A DNA stretch of 64,000 nt from Sphingosinicella sp. BN140058. GTDB lineage: Bacteria; Pseudomonadota; Alphaproteobacteria; Sphingomonadales; Sphingomonadaceae. Position 1 is the stretch's first letter; the number at the start of each line of letters is the position of its first letter. The translations under genes and the position numbers were made by a program. The notes below the pieces were generated by a model. The model did no database searches. It had not been told where the DNA came from and saw only the letters and a list, made by a program, of their open reading frames with translations. This document shows, piece after piece, positions 51,602 to 61,683 of this stretch. The stretch lies in contig NZ_CP035501.1 of NCBI RefSeq assembly GCF_004135585.1, positions 1,227,001 through 1,291,000 of the forward strand. Reading direction: 5' to 3'.

Positions 51602-52080
51602 TCGAGGACGTCGTCGTCGACGAAGCGGGTCTTCTGGATCTCGACGCCGTGATGCGGGTGATGACCGACAGTTTCGACCCGGCGTTCGGGGAGGCCTGGA
51701 CGGCGCCGCAATGCGCGGGACTGCTGCCGCTGCCCGGCGTGTGGCTGACCCTCGCCCGTGATCCCAATGGCAGCCCGCTCGGCTTCGCGCTCAGCCGTAT
51801 CGTTGCCGGCGAAGCTGAACTGCTCTTGCTCGCGGTACGTAACGCCGCGCAGCGCCACGGTGTCGGTGCACGCCTGATCGAACGATTCATTTCAGATTCG
51901 ACGGCGCGCGGCGCCGCTCGTCTTCACCTTGAAGTCCGCGACGGCAATCACGCCATTGCGCTCTACAAACGCTACGACTTCGCCGAAGTCGGGCGCCGCA
52001 GGAATTATTATAGCGGGTCAGCCGGCGAGCGTTTCGACGCGCTTACGCTCGCCCGGGACACGGACCTGCGCCGCGCCTGA
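51598..52080 (+). CDS. rimI: RimI-type protein N-acetyltransferase
   Basis: 160 residues from ATG 51598, overlapping tsaB. GNAT motifs: AEAELLLLAVRNAAQRHGVG (motif A with acetyl-CoA loop RNAAQRHGVGARL), LHLEVRDGNHAIALYKRYDF (motif B; typical RimI 'LEVR..N..A..LY...GF'). RimI acetylates the N-terminal Ala of ribosomal protein S18 in E. coli and is often next to tsaB. Here motif A has HGVG in place of the more common G-x-G-x-G, still within family variation. Confidence 0.9.
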   Translation: MIEDVVVDEAGLLDLDAVMRVMTDSFDPAFGEAWTAPQCAGLLPLPGVWLTLARDPNGSPLGFALSRIVAGEAELLLLAVRNAAQRHGVGARLIERFISDSTARGAARLHLEVRDGNHAIALYKRYDFAEVGRRRNYYSGSAGERFDALTLARDTDLRRA

Positions 52081-52175
52081 GCCCATTCGTCCGATTCGGC
52101 TTGTAAAAACATCCAAAACGGATCATTCCGGTAGCGGAAGGGGTGCGTGACCTCGTGGAAGATCGGGCAGAAAAC

Positions 52176-52631
52176 ATGGCTGAGAATGAAGATACGACCG
52201 AAACTCTGGTGACCCTCACCGCCGACATCGTTTCGGCGCACGTCAGCAACAACAGCGTGGCGGTCAATGACCTGCCCCAGTTGATCCAGAACGTGCACAA
52301 TGCGCTGATCACCCTGGGCAACAAGCCTGAGCCTGCACCGGTCAAGCAGGAACCTGCAGTGTCGATCAGGTCTTCGGTGAAGCCCGATTACATCGTCTGT
52401 CTTGAGGACGGCAAGAAGCTCAAGATGCTGAAGCGTCACCTGATGACCCATTATCAGATGACTCCCGACGAATACCGGCAGAAGTGGGGCCTCAACGCCG
52501 ATTATCCGATGGTCGCTCCCAATTACGCGGAGCAGCGGCGTTCGCTGGCCAAGAAGATCGGCCTCGGCACCAAGCGCCGCAAGACGACGCCGGCCAAGGC
52601 CGGTGCCGCCAAGACTTCGCGCCGCAGCTGA
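52176..52631 (+). CDS. MucR/Ros family transcriptional regulator
   Basis: 151 residues from ATG 52176 (GTG 52143 is a possible earlier start). It carries the conserved MucR core [59 protein letters not shown], which contains the prokaryotic zinc-finger-like site (one Cys and paired His). MucR proteins are H-NS-like, multimeric silencers binding AT-rich targets and control exopolysaccharide, motility and cell cycle genes in alphaproteobacteria. The Lys-rich tail ([12 protein letters not shown]) would add non-specific DNA affinity. Confidence 0.95.
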   Translation: MAENEDTTETLVTLTADIVSAHVSNNSVAVNDLPQLIQNVHNALITLGNKPEPAPVKQEPAVSIRSSVKPDYIVCLEDGKKLKMLKRHLMTHYQMTPDEYRQKWGLNADYPMVAPNYAEQRRSLAKKIGLGTKRRKTTPAKAGAAKTSRRS

Positions 52632-52640
52632 GGACATGCG

Positions 52641-52671
52641 GGCGGCGGGAGTGGCATGCGCTTCCGCCGCC
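52641..52671 (+). terminator. Hairpin after the mucR-type gene
   Basis: GGCGGCGG/CCGCCGCC stem of 8 bp (10 with a G-U and an A-U pair), with an 11-nt loop, about 10 bp after the stop and followed by a pyrimidine-rich TTGCGGCTCTTCTTG. Plausible but not a classical U-run. Confidence 0.5.
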
Positions 52672-52776
52672 TTGCGGCTCTTCTTGCGCGCGCCGGCGCA
52701 CGAAGCGCACCTTTGACGGTGCGGAGCCACCGCCGCACCTTGTTCGGCCCGTGAAAACGGCTAAACCGGGCGGCAG

Positions 52777-53199
52777 ATGACACGCAGGATCGACATTGAG
52801 GCGCTCTGCGCCGAAAAAGGGCTGAGGATCACCGAGCAGAGGCGGGTGATCGCCCGGGTTCTCTCCGAAGCGGAGGACCATCCCGATGTCGAGGCGCTCC
52901 ACGCCCGCGCGTCTGCGATCGACGCCGGTATCTCGATCGCGACCGTCTACCGCACCGTGCGCCTGTTCGAGGAAGCCGGCATCTTGGAGCGTCACGATTT
53001 CGGCGACGGCCGCGCCCGTTACGAGGCGGCGGACGCCACCCACCACGATCACCTGATCGATGTCGAGAGCGGCAACGTGATCGAATTCGTCGACGAAGAG
53101 CTCGAGGCGTTGCAGCGCCGGATCGCCGAGAAGCTCGGCTTCCGCCTCGTCGATCACCGCATGGAATTGTACGGCGTCGCCATCGACCGGAAATCCTGA
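52777..53199 (+). CDS. fur: Fur family transcriptional regulator
   Basis: 140 residues: winged helix (KGLRITEQRRVIARVLSEAE, IATVYRTVRLFEEAGILERH) and dimerisation domain with the metal-binding cluster YEAADATHHDHLIDVESGNV and a later HRMELYGV. The canonical C-terminal C-x-x-C structural zinc motifs are absent, as in many alphaproteobacterial Fur/Mur proteins. It therefore could respond to iron or manganese, and the symbol is by family only. It heads the plsC-miaB-phoH-ybeY-corC run, 12 bp before plsC. Confidence 0.9.
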   Translation: MTRRIDIEALCAEKGLRITEQRRVIARVLSEAEDHPDVEALHARASAIDAGISIATVYRTVRLFEEAGILERHDFGDGRARYEAADATHHDHLIDVESGNVIEFVDEELEALQRRIAEKLGFRLVDHRMELYGVAIDRKS

Positions 53200-53211
53200 G
53201 GCGGAGTTCGC

Positions 53212-53952
53212 TTGATCCGCCTCGTCGCGCGCGTCGCCGCGATTGTTCTCACGCTCCTCGTCTGCCTGCCGCTCCATTATGGATGGCGCGCCGTCGGACG
53301 CGCGTCGCCGTGGCCGCGCCGCTTCCTTGGCGCCGTCGGGCGGATCGCCGGGATGCGGGTCGAAGTGCGCGGCACGCCTTTGCCGTCGCACGTCCTGTTC
53401 GCCGCCAATCACCTCAGCTGGCTGGATATCATGCTGATCGCCGGAGCGAGCGGCGCCGCCTTCGTCTCGCGCGACGATGTCGGCCGCTGGCCGGTGATCG
53501 GCTGGCTTGCCCGCCTCAATGCGACGGTCTTCGTCGATCGCTCGGACCGCCGCGCCGTGTCGGGCCAGGCCGACACCCTGCGCGCGGCGCTCGCCGGCGG
53601 CCAGCCGGTCGCCCTGTTTCCGGAAGGGACGACGGACGGCGGCACGTCGATCCTGCCGTTTCGCGCCAGCCTGTTCTCGGCCCTGTTCCCGCCGATGCCG
53701 GGGATCAGGGTGCAGCCGATCGCGGTCGATTATGGCGCTGCCGCGGCCGAGATCGCCTGGGTCGGCAAGGAAGCGGCCGGCGCCAACCTGCGCCGGATCC
53801 TGTCGCGCCGCGGCACCAACATCGTCGTTCTGAGCTTCCTGGCGCCGATCGATCCGGCCGCCATGCCCGATCGCAAGGCGCTCGCCAGCCGGGCACGCGA
53901 CGAAATCCTCGCGCTGCTGCACCCTTCCGAAGCCGCCGTGGATCCCCTATAG
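53212..53952 (+). CDS. plsC: 1-acyl-sn-glycerol-3-phosphate acyltransferase
   Basis: 246 residues from TTG 53212 (GGAG upstream). PlsC motifs: block [14 protein letters not shown] (H-x-x-x-x-D), block II-like [14 protein letters not shown], block [23 protein letters not shown] and a proline-rich end to block IV. One N-terminal membrane helix (about 5-25). It makes phosphatidic acid from lysophosphatidic acid. The next gene, miaB, starts 7 bp after the stop. Confidence 0.9.
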   Translation: MIRLVARVAAIVLTLLVCLPLHYGWRAVGRASPWPRRFLGAVGRIAGMRVEVRGTPLPSHVLFAANHLSWLDIMLIAGASGAAFVSRDDVGRWPVIGWLARLNATVFVDRSDRRAVSGQADTLRAALAGGQPVALFPEGTTDGGTSILPFRASLFSALFPPMPGIRVQPIAVDYGAAAAEIAWVGKEAAGANLRRILSRRGTNIVVLSFLAPIDPAAMPDRKALASRARDEILALLHPSEAAVDPL

Positions 53953-53959
53953 GCCCCGG

Positions 53960-55297
53960 ATGGACAACCCCAGGACTTTTCACGTCAAATCGTTCGGCTG
54001 CCAGATGAACGTCTATGACGGCGAACGCATGACCGAATTGCTGCAGGCACAAGGCATGACCGCGACGCCGGAAGGGGTCGACGCCGATCTGGTCGTGCTC
54101 AACACCTGTCACATTCGCGAACGCGCCTCCGAAAAGGTCTATTCGGACATCGGCCGCCTGCGCCGCGACGACGGCAGCCGCCCGATGATCGCGGTTGCGG
54201 GCTGTGTCGCCCAGGCCGAGGGCGCCGAAATCCCCAGGCGCGCGCCGGCGGTGGATATCGTCGTCGGCCCGCAGGCCTATCACCGCCTGCCGGAGCTGGT
54301 CGCGAAGGCACGCGGCGGCGAGAAGGCGCTCGACACCGACATGCCGTTCCAGTCGAAGTTCGGCGCATTGCCGGCGCGCCGGCGCCAGGGGCCCAGCGCC
54401 TTTCTGACCGTCCAGGAAGGCTGCGACAAATTCTGCACCTATTGCGTCGTGCCCTACACGCGCGGCGCCGAAGTCTCGCGCGGCTGGGCGGCGATCGTCG
54501 ACGAGGCGAAGGCATTGGTCGACGGCGGCGCCCGCGAGATCACCCTGCTCGGTCAGAACGTCAACGCCTGGGAAGGCGAGGACGGAGTCGGCCGGCGCCA
54601 GGGTCTCGACGGCCTCATTCGCGCGCTCGACGCTTTGCCCGGGCTGGAGCGGATCCGCTACACGACGAGCCATCCCAACGACATGCGCGAAGGCCTGATC
54701 CGCGCCCATGCCGAAGTCGAGACGCTGATGCCCTATCTGCATCTGCCGGTGCAATCGGGCAGCAGCCGGATCCTCAAGGCGATGAACCGCAGCCACACCG
54801 CCGAAAGCTATCTCGAGGTCATCGCCCGCGTCCGCGCCGCCCGGCCGGACATCGCCATCTCGGGCGATTTCATCGTCGGCTTCCCAGGCGAGACCGAAGC
54901 CGATTTCGAGGACACGCTGAAAATCGTTGCGGCGGTGAACTACGCGCAGGCTTACTCGTTCAAATATTCCCCGCGGCCGGGCACCCCGGCCGCCGCCATG
55001 GAAGATCAGGTCCCCGCTGAGATGATGGACGAACGGCTGCAACGGCTGCAGGCTCTGCTGAGCGAGAAGTCGCTCGCCTTCAATCGCGCCACGATCGGCA
55101 AGCGCACCAAGGTGCTGATCGAGCGCCAGGGCCGGCGCCCCGGCCAGATGCTCGGCAAGTCGCCCTGGCTTCAGTCGGTGCATGTCGAGACGGAGGCGAA
55201 GATCGGCGACGTGATCGACGTGATGATCGAGGCGGCCCTGCCCAATTCGCTGGCCGGACGCATGCTCGGCTCCGCCCCGATCGCGGTCGCCGCCTGA
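53960..55297 (+). CDS. miaB: tRNA-2-methylthio-N6-dimethylallyladenosine synthase
   Basis: 445 residues, the normal size for MiaB, which adds methylthio to i6A37. N-terminal MTTase cysteines are in [15 protein letters not shown] and VAGCVAQ; the radical-SAM C-x-x-x-C-x-x-C is in [17 protein letters not shown]; the TRAM domain is at the C-terminus (about 375-440). Both Fe-S clusters are therefore expected. It overlaps phoH by one base (stop/start TGATG). Confidence 0.96.
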   Translation: MDNPRTFHVKSFGCQMNVYDGERMTELLQAQGMTATPEGVDADLVVLNTCHIRERASEKVYSDIGRLRRDDGSRPMIAVAGCVAQAEGAEIPRRAPAVDIVVGPQAYHRLPELVAKARGGEKALDTDMPFQSKFGALPARRRQGPSAFLTVQEGCDKFCTYCVVPYTRGAEVSRGWAAIVDEAKALVDGGAREITLLGQNVNAWEGEDGVGRRQGLDGLIRALDALPGLERIRYTTSHPNDMREGLIRAHAEVETLMPYLHLPVQSGSSRILKAMNRSHTAESYLEVIARVRAARPDIAISGDFIVGFPGETEADFEDTLKIVAAVNYAQAYSFKYSPRPGTPAAAMEDQVPAEMMDERLQRLQALLSEKSLAFNRATIGKRTKVLIERQGRRPGQMLGKSPWLQSVHVETEAKIGDVIDVMIEAALPNSLAGRMLGSAPIAVAA

Positions 55298-56292
55298 TGG
55301 CCCAGAAGCGCAGCCCGGAGAGCGCAGCCGCCCGCGCGCGCCTCGAGATCGAGTTCGAGCAGCCGCATCTGCTCGGGCCGCTGTTCGGCGAGTTCGATCG
55401 CAATCTGGTCGCGATCGAGGACCGGCTCGGAGTCTATATCGCCGCGCGCGGCGCCCGCGTGCAGATCGAGGGCGAGCCGGAAGCCGCCGCCCGCGCCCGC
55501 GACGTCCTGCTCGGCCTCTACAACCGGCTCGACGAGGGTCAGGACGTCGACACCGGCACCGTCGAGGCGGTGATCGCCATGGCCGGCCAACCCACATTGG
55601 AGGGCATCATCTCGAAGGACGTCGCCGAACCGCCCAAGGTCATGATCCGGACGCGCAAGAAGACGATCGTGCCCCGCTCGCAGATGCAGGCGGTGTACAT
55701 GGAAGCGCTCGCCCGCGACGACATGATCTTCGCGCTCGGCCCGGCCGGCACCGGCAAGACCTACCTCGCCGTCGCCCAGGCGGTGCAGCAGCTGATCGGC
55801 GGCTCCGTCGACCGGCTGATCCTGTCGCGGCCCGCGGTCGAAGCCGGCGAGCGGCTCGGCTTCCTGCCCGGCGACATGAAGGACAAGGTCGATCCCTATC
55901 TGCGCCCGCTCTACGACGCGCTGTACGACATGCTCCCGGCCGAGCAGGTCGAGCGGCGCATCGCCAGCGGCGAGATCGAGATCGCGCCGATCGCGTTCAT
56001 GCGCGGCCGTACCCTCTCCGACGCCTTCATCATCCTCGACGAGGCGCAGAACACCACCCCGGCGCAGATGAAGATGTTCCTCACCCGCTTCGGCATGCGC
56101 AGCCGGATGGTGATCTGCGGCGATCCGCTGCAGGTCGATCTTCCCGATCCCGGCAAGTCCGGCCTCGGCGACGCCGTCGGCCGGCTCGAAGGCGTGCAGA
56201 GCATCGCCACCGTGCGGTTCGGCGCCGGCGATGTCGTCCGCCACCCGCTCGTCGGCCGCATCGTCGAGGCCTATGAAGGCAAGGGTGCATGA
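55297..56292 (+). CDS. PhoH-like ATPase
   Basis: 331 residues: an N-terminal KH-like part (about 15-110) and the PhoH ATPase domain. Walker [56 protein letters not shown] (Walker B, DEAQ) and [19 protein letters not shown] are all present. Members are thought to act on RNA with YbeY, and the gene pair phoH-ybeY is highly conserved. It overlaps ybeY by 4 bp. Confidence 0.95.
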   Translation: MAQKRSPESAAARARLEIEFEQPHLLGPLFGEFDRNLVAIEDRLGVYIAARGARVQIEGEPEAAARARDVLLGLYNRLDEGQDVDTGTVEAVIAMAGQPTLEGIISKDVAEPPKVMIRTRKKTIVPRSQMQAVYMEALARDDMIFALGPAGTGKTYLAVAQAVQQLIGGSVDRLILSRPAVEAGERLGFLPGDMKDKVDPYLRPLYDALYDMLPAEQVERRIASGEIEIAPIAFMRGRTLSDAFIILDEAQNTTPAQMKMFLTRFGMRSRMVICGDPLQVDLPDPGKSGLGDAVGRLEGVQSIATVRFGAGDVVRHPLVGRIVEAYEGKGA

Positions 56293-56816
56293 TCCTCGTC
56301 GAGTCCGATCTATCAGGGGAATGGGACAGTAGCAGCGGCCTGCCGGCGCTTGCCGAGCGGGCCGTCCGCGCCGCCGTCGCCGCCAGCGACTGGAACGATC
56401 TCGGCGACAGCCCGGTCACGATCGAGGTCTCGGTCAAGTTCACCGGCAATGACGAAGTCCAGAGCCTGAACGCCCAATATCGCGGCAAGAACAAGCCGAC
56501 CAACGTCCTCTCCTTCCCGATGATCGAGGGCGATCTGCTCGATCAGCTCGTCGCCGCCGGCGGGGGCGAAATCCTGCTCGGCGACATCGTCCTCGCCCGC
56601 GGCATCTGCGCCGAAGAGGCCGCGGACAAGGGTATCTCGATCGACGACCATGCCACCCATCTCGTGGTACACGGAACTCTGCACCTCCTCGGCTACGATC
56701 ATGAGGAGGACGAGGAGGAAGCCGAAGCCATGGAAGACACCGAACGCCGCGCGCTTGCGGCGCTCGGCATTGCCGATCCCTATCCCACGGAGGTTCAATT
56801 CCAAGCCGATGCCTGA
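56289..56816 (+). CDS. ybeY: Endoribonuclease YbeY (rRNA maturation)
   Basis: 175 residues. The zinc site is HGTLHLLGYDH (H-x-x-x-H-x-x-x-x-x-H) preceded by a conserved NKPTNVLSFP motif. It takes part in 16S rRNA 3'-end processing and ribosome quality control. It overlaps phoH upstream and corC downstream (8 bp). Confidence 0.95.
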   Translation: MILVESDLSGEWDSSSGLPALAERAVRAAVAASDWNDLGDSPVTIEVSVKFTGNDEVQSLNAQYRGKNKPTNVLSFPMIEGDLLDQLVAAGGGEILLGDIVLARGICAEEAADKGISIDDHATHLVVHGTLHLLGYDHEEDEEEAEAMEDTERRALAALGIADPYPTEVQFQADA

Positions 56817-57702
56817 CGAAGAGGACAGTCGACCCGAGACCGAGCAGGCCCCGTCCTTCTGGCGTGGCCTGCGCACCTTTTTGTTCGGGGAAGAGAGCGA
56901 GGCTACGCTCCGCGCCGAGATCGAGGAAGCGATCGAAAGCCATGAGGGCGAAGTGCCCGCGGTCGGCGATCTGTCGCCGATCGAGCGCCAGATGCTGCGC
57001 AACCTCCTCCACTTCGGCGAGAGCACCGTCGCCGACATCGCGGTTCCGCGCGGCGACATCGTTGCGGTGGAGAGCGATATCGGCTTCGAGGCCCTCGTCG
57101 CCGCCTTCGTCGAGGCGCAGCACAGCCGTCTGCCGGTCTATGAGGAGAGCCTCGACCGAGTGATCGGAATGGTCCACGTCAAGGACGTGTTCACCGTTCA
57201 GATGACCGGAGCGACGCCGCCCGCCGACATCTCCACCCTCCTGCGCAAGCCGCTCTACGTGCCGGAATCGATGGGCGTGCTCGATCTGCTCGCCCGCATG
57301 CGTGCCGAGCGAGTCCACCTCGCGATCGTCGTCGATGAATTCGGCGGCACCGAGGGCCTGGTGACGATCGAGGACGTCGTCGAGGAAATCGTCGGCGAGA
57401 TTGAGGACGAGCATGACGAGACCGCACCCGGCATGCTGATCCCGATCGAGGACGGCATCTGGGACGCCGACGCCCGCGCCGAGCTCGAGGAAGTCGCCGA
57501 GCTCATCGACGGCCGCCTCGCTACCGAAGAGGACGTCGACACGCTCGGCGGCCTCGCCACCGTGCTCGCCGGCCACGTCCCGCAGCAGGGCGAGATCGTC
57601 GCCCACCCTTCCGGCTGGCGCCTCGAAGTCACCGAAAGCGACTCCCGCCGCGTCACCCGCCTCCGCCTCCACGCCCCGGAAGAAACAGCGCTCATCGAAT
57701 AG
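56809..57702 (+). CDS. CorC/HlyC-type CBS-domain protein
   Basis: 297 residues from ATG 56809. N-terminal acidic part (about 1-60), a CBS pair (about 63-195; VADIAVPRGDIVAVESDIGF, HSRLPVYEESLDRVIGMVHV), and the C-terminal CorC_HlyC domain (about 205-297; WRLEVTESDSRRVTRLRLHA). The VVDEFGGTEGLVTIEDVVEE block with an acidic tail is diagnostic. Linked to magnesium/cobalt efflux or to membrane homeostasis. It ends the conserved block; the usual next gene, lnt, is not present here. Confidence 0.92.
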   Translation: MPDEEDSRPETEQAPSFWRGLRTFLFGEESEATLRAEIEEAIESHEGEVPAVGDLSPIERQMLRNLLHFGESTVADIAVPRGDIVAVESDIGFEALVAAFVEAQHSRLPVYEESLDRVIGMVHVKDVFTVQMTGATPPADISTLLRKPLYVPESMGVLDLLARMRAERVHLAIVVDEFGGTEGLVTIEDVVEEIVGEIEDEHDETAPGMLIPIEDGIWDADARAELEEVAELIDGRLATEEDVDTLGGLATVLAGHVPQQGEIVAHPSGWRLEVTESDSRRVTRLRLHAPEETALIE

Positions 57703-57716
57703 GCCGAACCCAAGAT

Positions 57717-57762
57717 CCTCCCCGAGCTTGCTCGGGGAGGGGAACCGCCGCCGTCAGGCGGT
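57717..57762. repeat. Double-hairpin intergenic repeat
   Basis: A perfect 10-bp stem CCTCCCCGAG-CTTG-CTCGGGGAGG (57717-57740) is followed by a second hairpin ACCGCC...GGCGGT (57744-57762) and a purine-rich GTGGAGGGGG tail. It lies between the convergent corC-like and thioredoxin genes. This type of paired-hairpin element is common between genes in alphaproteobacteria and could terminate transcripts from both sides. Confidence 0.7.
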
Positions 57763-57805
57763 GGTGGAGGGGGCCAGAGACCCACTCCGACCCCGCCGCG
57801 GCCTG

Positions 57806-58303
57806 CTATTCCGGCGTCGGCTCCTTCAGCAGCGGCACGATCAGATCGATGAATTCCTGGGTCTCGAACGAACCGGCCTTGGCGGCGCGCAGCATCCCGG
57901 CCCGATCGATCACATAGGTGGTCGGGACGCCGCTCAGGATCGGATAGTCGCCCTTGATCCCGCGCGCGAGCGGATAGGACAGCACCGCCGCGACCTTCTT
58001 GAGCGCCGACGGCTGCACCGAATCCTGCGTCGTCACCCCGAAGATCTCGAAGCCAAATTGCTTGTAGCGCGCATGCATGGCGCTCATCATCGGCATCTCC
58101 GCCTTGCACGGCCCGCACCACGTCGCCCAATGGTTGATCACCACAACCTTGCCCCGCAATTCCGCAAGGCTGACCTTCTTCTTGTCGAACGTCGTGATCA
58201 CGAAATCCGGCGCCGCCCGCCCGACCTTCGGCCCCGCCGCCACCGGCGACGCCACCGAAGCCGCCAAGGCGCCGAGCAACGCCGCCGTGCCAATCATCCG
58301 CAT
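57806..58303 (-). CDS. TlpA-like secreted thioredoxin
   Basis: 165 residues from ATG 58303. Signal peptide (about 1-22), then a thioredoxin fold with the active site NHWATWCGPCKAEMP and cis-Pro loop SGVPTTYVID. The spacing and WATWCGPC motif fit the TlpA/ResA group of periplasmic disulfide reductases used in cytochrome c maturation or cysteine repair. The start is chosen for the signal peptide; the open frame upstream (to 58528) is a shadow. Confidence 0.9.
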   Translation of the reverse strand: MRMIGTAALLGALAASVASPVAAGPKVGRAAPDFVITTFDKKKVSLAELRGKVVVINHWATWCGPCKAEMPMMSAMHARYKQFGFEIFGVTTQDSVQPSALKKVAAVLSYPLARGIKGDYPILSGVPTTYVIDRAGMLRAAKAGSFETQEFIDLIVPLLKEPTPE

Positions 58304-58779
58304 CCCGAAGCCCCCTTCACCCCAAAGCTGCGCCGCCCTGCGCCTACTGTCAACGTGCCGCATCCGTTGCCGGAGCGGTGGCTTCAATCGCTGCGTCGCC
58401 ACGAAGACGCTTTGACAACAAACCATGCTGAAGCTTGCCGCCCACAGCCAAACGATCATGCGCTTCGCGCCTTCCCTAGAAGCGTTGAGCACGCCATCGG
58501 AATTCTTCGTGCCTTCGTGGCCCGTCATGGCTTCGTGTGGAAATCGAGCCGCAGCGCAGCACCGAGCTTTGAAGCTTTTTCCGAGTTTCCCATCGAAATG
58601 ACCCAGGCTGCATAGGTCCGGGATACGGATTTTTCGATCGAAGGCACGAACGGCAACAGAGTCACAAAGGCGCTGTATCCAAGATCGCGTTTACCTTGGC
58701 CTTCGGACACCTCCCCTGCACCTCGATGCGGATATTGCCTGCACCTGCGCTTGATGCTGTAAACCGCCGAGGAGGCGCG
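58304..58779. other. Gene-free region of 476 bp
   Basis: No credible protein gene. The minus-strand open frame here gives a compositionally odd peptide. The block contains several short repeats of the form CTTCGTGCCTTCGTGGC near 58500, reminiscent of dispersed repeats. No confident promoter was seen; the downstream enoyl-CoA hydratase should have its promoter near the 3' end, as a GAGGAGG ribosome site lies at its ATG. Confidence 0.6.
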
Positions 58780-59559
58780 ATGGCGTACGAGCAGATCAGG
58801 GTCGAGCACAGCGCGGCAGGGATCACCACCATCACCCTGGCGCGGCCGGAGCGGCTGAATGCGCTGACGGCGCGGATGCTGGACGAGTTGCGCGAGGCGG
58901 TCGTCGAGGCCGGGCGGTCGGGCGCGCGGTGCCTGCTGATCACCGGCGAGGGGCGCGGCTTTTCGAGCGGGGCCGATCTGGCGGCCGCGGACGGGCTGCC
59001 CGAAGATGCCGGCGCCGCGCTGGAGACCCATTTCAACCCGCTGGTCGAAGCTTTGTTCGCCGCGCCGATGCCGGTGGTTGCCGCAGTCAACGGCCCCGCG
59101 GCCGGCGCCGGCTGCTCGATCGCGCTCGCCGCCGACATCGTCATTGCCGCGCGTTCGGCCTATTTCCTGCAGGCATTCGTCAACATTGGCCTGATCCCCG
59201 ATGCCGGCGCGACCTGGCTGCTGCCGCGGCTGGCCGGCCGCGCCCGCGCGCTGGAGATGATGCTGCTCGGCGAACGCGTTTCGGCGGAACAGGCGCAGAA
59301 CTGGGGCATGATCGCCCGCGTGGCCGAAGACGAAGCGCTCGCGTCAGAGGCGGCGGCGCTCGCCGCGCGCCTCGCCGCCGGTCCGACGGTCGCGCTGGGC
59401 CTGATCCGCCGCCTTGCCCGCGACGCCGCGCAGGCGCCGCTCGCCGACGCGCTCGCCGCCGAGCGCGATGCCCAGCGCACCGCCGGCCGAACGGAGGATT
59501 TCCGCACCGGCGTCGCCGCCTTTCTCGCCCGCCGGCCGGCGCGCTTCGAGGGCCGCTGA
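58780..59559 (+). CDS. Enoyl-CoA hydratase/isomerase family protein
   Basis: 259 residues from ATG 58780, with GAGGAGG upstream. Crotonase fold: [20 protein letters not shown], oxyanion hole part [40 protein letters not shown] (second oxyanion hole), [20 protein letters not shown]. Members hydrate enoyl-CoA, or isomerise or dehydrate other acyl-CoA. A PaaG-like or similar role is possible. It lies upstream of the propionyl-CoA carboxylase beta gene. Confidence 0.9.
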   Translation: MAYEQIRVEHSAAGITTITLARPERLNALTARMLDELREAVVEAGRSGARCLLITGEGRGFSSGADLAAADGLPEDAGAALETHFNPLVEALFAAPMPVVAAVNGPAAGAGCSIALAADIVIAARSAYFLQAFVNIGLIPDAGATWLLPRLAGRARALEMMLLGERVSAEQAQNWGMIARVAEDEALASEAAALAARLAAGPTVALGLIRRLARDAAQAPLADALAAERDAQRTAGRTEDFRTGVAAFLARRPARFEGR

Positions 59560-59620
59560 GCCGAATTGCCTCCCTCCGCCCCGGCGCCTAAGAGAGCGCC
59601 ACAAGAAGAGAGGGCTCCGA

Positions 59621-61153
59621 ATGGCGACGATGATCGACGAGCTGGAATCGCGCCGCGCGGCGGCGCAGCTTGGCGGCGGCGAGAAGAGGATCGAGGCGCA
59701 GCACGCCAAGGGACGCCTGACCGCGCGCGAGCGGCTGAGCGTGCTGCTCGATCCCGGCAGCTTCGAAGAATATGACATGTTCGTCGAGCATAATTGCGCC
59801 GATTTCGGCATGGAGACGCAGAAATTCCCCGGCGACGGCGTCGTCACCGGATCGGGCACGATCAACGGAAGATTGGTCTACGTGTTCGCGCAGGATTTCA
59901 CCGTCTTCGGCGGTTCGCTGTCCGAACGCCACGCCAGCAAGATCTGCAAGGTCATGGACATGGCGCTGAAGGTCGGCGCCCCGGTGATCGGTTTGAACGA
60001 CAGCGGCGGCGCCCGTATCCAGGAAGGCGTCGCCTCGCTTGGCGGCTATGCCGAGGTATTCCAGCGCAACGTCCTCGCCTCCGGAGTGGTGCCGCAGATC
60101 AGCCTGATCATGGGCCCGTGCGCCGGCGGCGCGGTCTATTCGCCGGCGATGACCGACTTCATCTTCATGGTGAAGGATTCGAGCTACATGTTCGTCACCG
60201 GCCCGGACGTGGTGAAGACGGTGACCAACGAGGTCGTCACCCAGGAAGAGCTTGGCGGTGCCGTCACCCACACGACCAAATCGGGCGTCGCCGACGTCGC
60301 GTTCGAGAACGACATCGATGCGCTGCTCGCCACCCGCGACTTCTTCGATTTCCTGCCGCTCTCCAATCGCCACGATCTGCCGGAGCGTGCCTGCACCGAT
60401 CCCTGGGACCGCGTCGAAGAGAGCCTCGACACGCTGATTCCCGACAGCGCGTCCAAGCCCTATGACATGCACGAGCTGATCCGGAAGGTGGTCGACGAAG
60501 GCGACTTCTTCGAGATCCAGCCCGCCCATGCCGCCAACATCATCGTCGGCTTCGGCCGCGTCGAGGGGCGGACCGTCGGCATCGTCGCCAACCAGCCGAT
60601 GGTGCTCGCCGGCGTGCTCGACATCGCCTCGTCGAAGAAAGCCGGCCGCTTCGTCCGTTTCTGCGACGCGTTCGACATCCCGATCGTCACCTTCGTCGAC
60701 GTCCCCGGCTTTCTCCCGGGCGTCGCCCAGGAGCATAACGGCATCATCAAGAACGGTGCGAAGCTTCTGTTCGCTTATGCCGAGGCGACGGTGCCCAAGA
60801 TCACCGTGATCACCCGCAAGGCCTATGGCGGCGCCTATGACGTGATGGCCTCCAAGCACCTCCGCGGCGATCTGAACTATGCCTGGCCGACCGCCGAGAT
60901 CGCAGTGATGGGCGCACGCGGCGCGGTGGAGATCATTTTCCGCAAGGATATCGGCGATCCGGACAAGATCGCCGCCCGCACCGCCGAATATGAAGCCCGC
61001 TTCGCCAACCCGTTCGTCGCCGCCTCCAAGGGCTTCATCGACGAAGTGATTATGCCCCACTCCACCCGCCGCCGCATCGCGCTCGGCCTTCGCAAGCTGC
61101 GCAACAAGCAGCTCGAGAACCCGTGGAAGAAGCATGACAATATCCCGCTCTGA
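59621..61153 (+). CDS. pccB: Propionyl-CoA carboxylase beta subunit (carboxyltransferase)
   Basis: 510 residues from ATG 59621. N-terminal carboxyltransferase half with [20 protein letters not shown] and [21 protein letters not shown]-terminal half with [40 protein letters not shown] and [17 protein letters not shown]. It moves carboxybiotin CO2 to propionyl-CoA. The alpha (biotin) subunit is not in the window. It overlaps the next small gene (20 bp) and is followed by methylmalonyl-CoA epimerase and mutase. Confidence 0.95.
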   Translation: MATMIDELESRRAAAQLGGGEKRIEAQHAKGRLTARERLSVLLDPGSFEEYDMFVEHNCADFGMETQKFPGDGVVTGSGTINGRLVYVFAQDFTVFGGSLSERHASKICKVMDMALKVGAPVIGLNDSGGARIQEGVASLGGYAEVFQRNVLASGVVPQISLIMGPCAGGAVYSPAMTDFIFMVKDSSYMFVTGPDVVKTVTNEVVTQEELGGAVTHTTKSGVADVAFENDIDALLATRDFFDFLPLSNRHDLPERACTDPWDRVEESLDTLIPDSASKPYDMHELIRKVVDEGDFFEIQPAHAANIIVGFGRVEGRTVGIVANQPMVLAGVLDIASSKKAGRFVRFCDAFDIPIVTFVDVPGFLPGVAQEHNGIIKNGAKLLFAYAEATVPKITVITRKAYGGAYDVMASKHLRGDLNYAWPTAEIAVMGARGAVEIIFRKDIGDPDKIAARTAEYEARFANPFVAASKGFIDEVIMPHSTRRRIALGLRKLRNKQLENPWKKHDNIPL

Positions 61154-61454
61154 GCCGATCCGGCCGGATACGCTGACGCTTCGGTTCGTGTCGGCGAACG
61201 ATCCCGACTCGATCGGCGTGGAGATCTACGATCCCGCGAGCAACATGCTGTTCGACGTGACGGTGGAGCGGGATCGCGCCCCCACCATTATGTTCGACGA
61301 CGCCTGCAATGCGGAGTTTGACGTCGGCGAGTTTCACGCCTTGCTGGAACGATGCGTCGGAGAGCTCGACGCTTGGAAGCAGCGGCTTGAGGCTCCCGGT
61401 GAGATCTGGAATCCCACCTCGACCCGAGCCGATGGTGGTTCCGTTGCCCAATGA
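61134..61454 (+). CDS. Small hypothetical protein between pccB and epimerase
   Basis: 106 residues, overlapping the end of pccB by 20 bp. Strand-rich: [40 protein letters not shown], then a helical [20 protein letters not shown] and a short tail. No recognised domain. Position within the propionate run suggests co-expression. It may be an accessory protein; function unknown. Confidence 0.6.
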   Translation: MTISRSEPIRPDTLTLRFVSANDPDSIGVEIYDPASNMLFDVTVERDRAPTIMFDDACNAEFDVGEFHALLERCVGELDAWKQRLEAPGEIWNPTSTRADGGSVAQ

Positions 61455-61683
61455 AGACCTGATCGTCGGCATCTTCGCGGCCGGCCTGCTGCCGTGGATC
61501 GGCTGGACGGTGAGCCGCGGTCTGCGGGCCGGCCGGCTGCCGATCGGCCGCGGCCACATCGATCGCGCCGAGCGGCGGGGCGCGTTCAACGCCTTGCTCT
61601 TCCTCTACGGCGTCGCGGCCTTGCTGGTCGCGGCGATCGCACTCGATCTCCTGTTCCACATCGATATCGGACTTCGCCCATGA
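61432..61683 (+). CDS. Small two-helix membrane protein
   Basis: 83 residues from ATG 61432, overlapping the previous gene by 23 bp. Two hydrophobic segments (about 8-28 and 53-75) with a basic loop SRGLRAGRLPIGRGHIDRAE between. No recognised domain. It ends at 61683, overlapping the epimerase start (ATGA, 4 bp), so coupling is likely. Confidence 0.6.
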   Translation: MVVPLPNEDLIVGIFAAGLLPWIGWTVSRGLRAGRLPIGRGHIDRAERRGAFNALLFLYGVAALLVAAIALDLLFHIDIGLRP

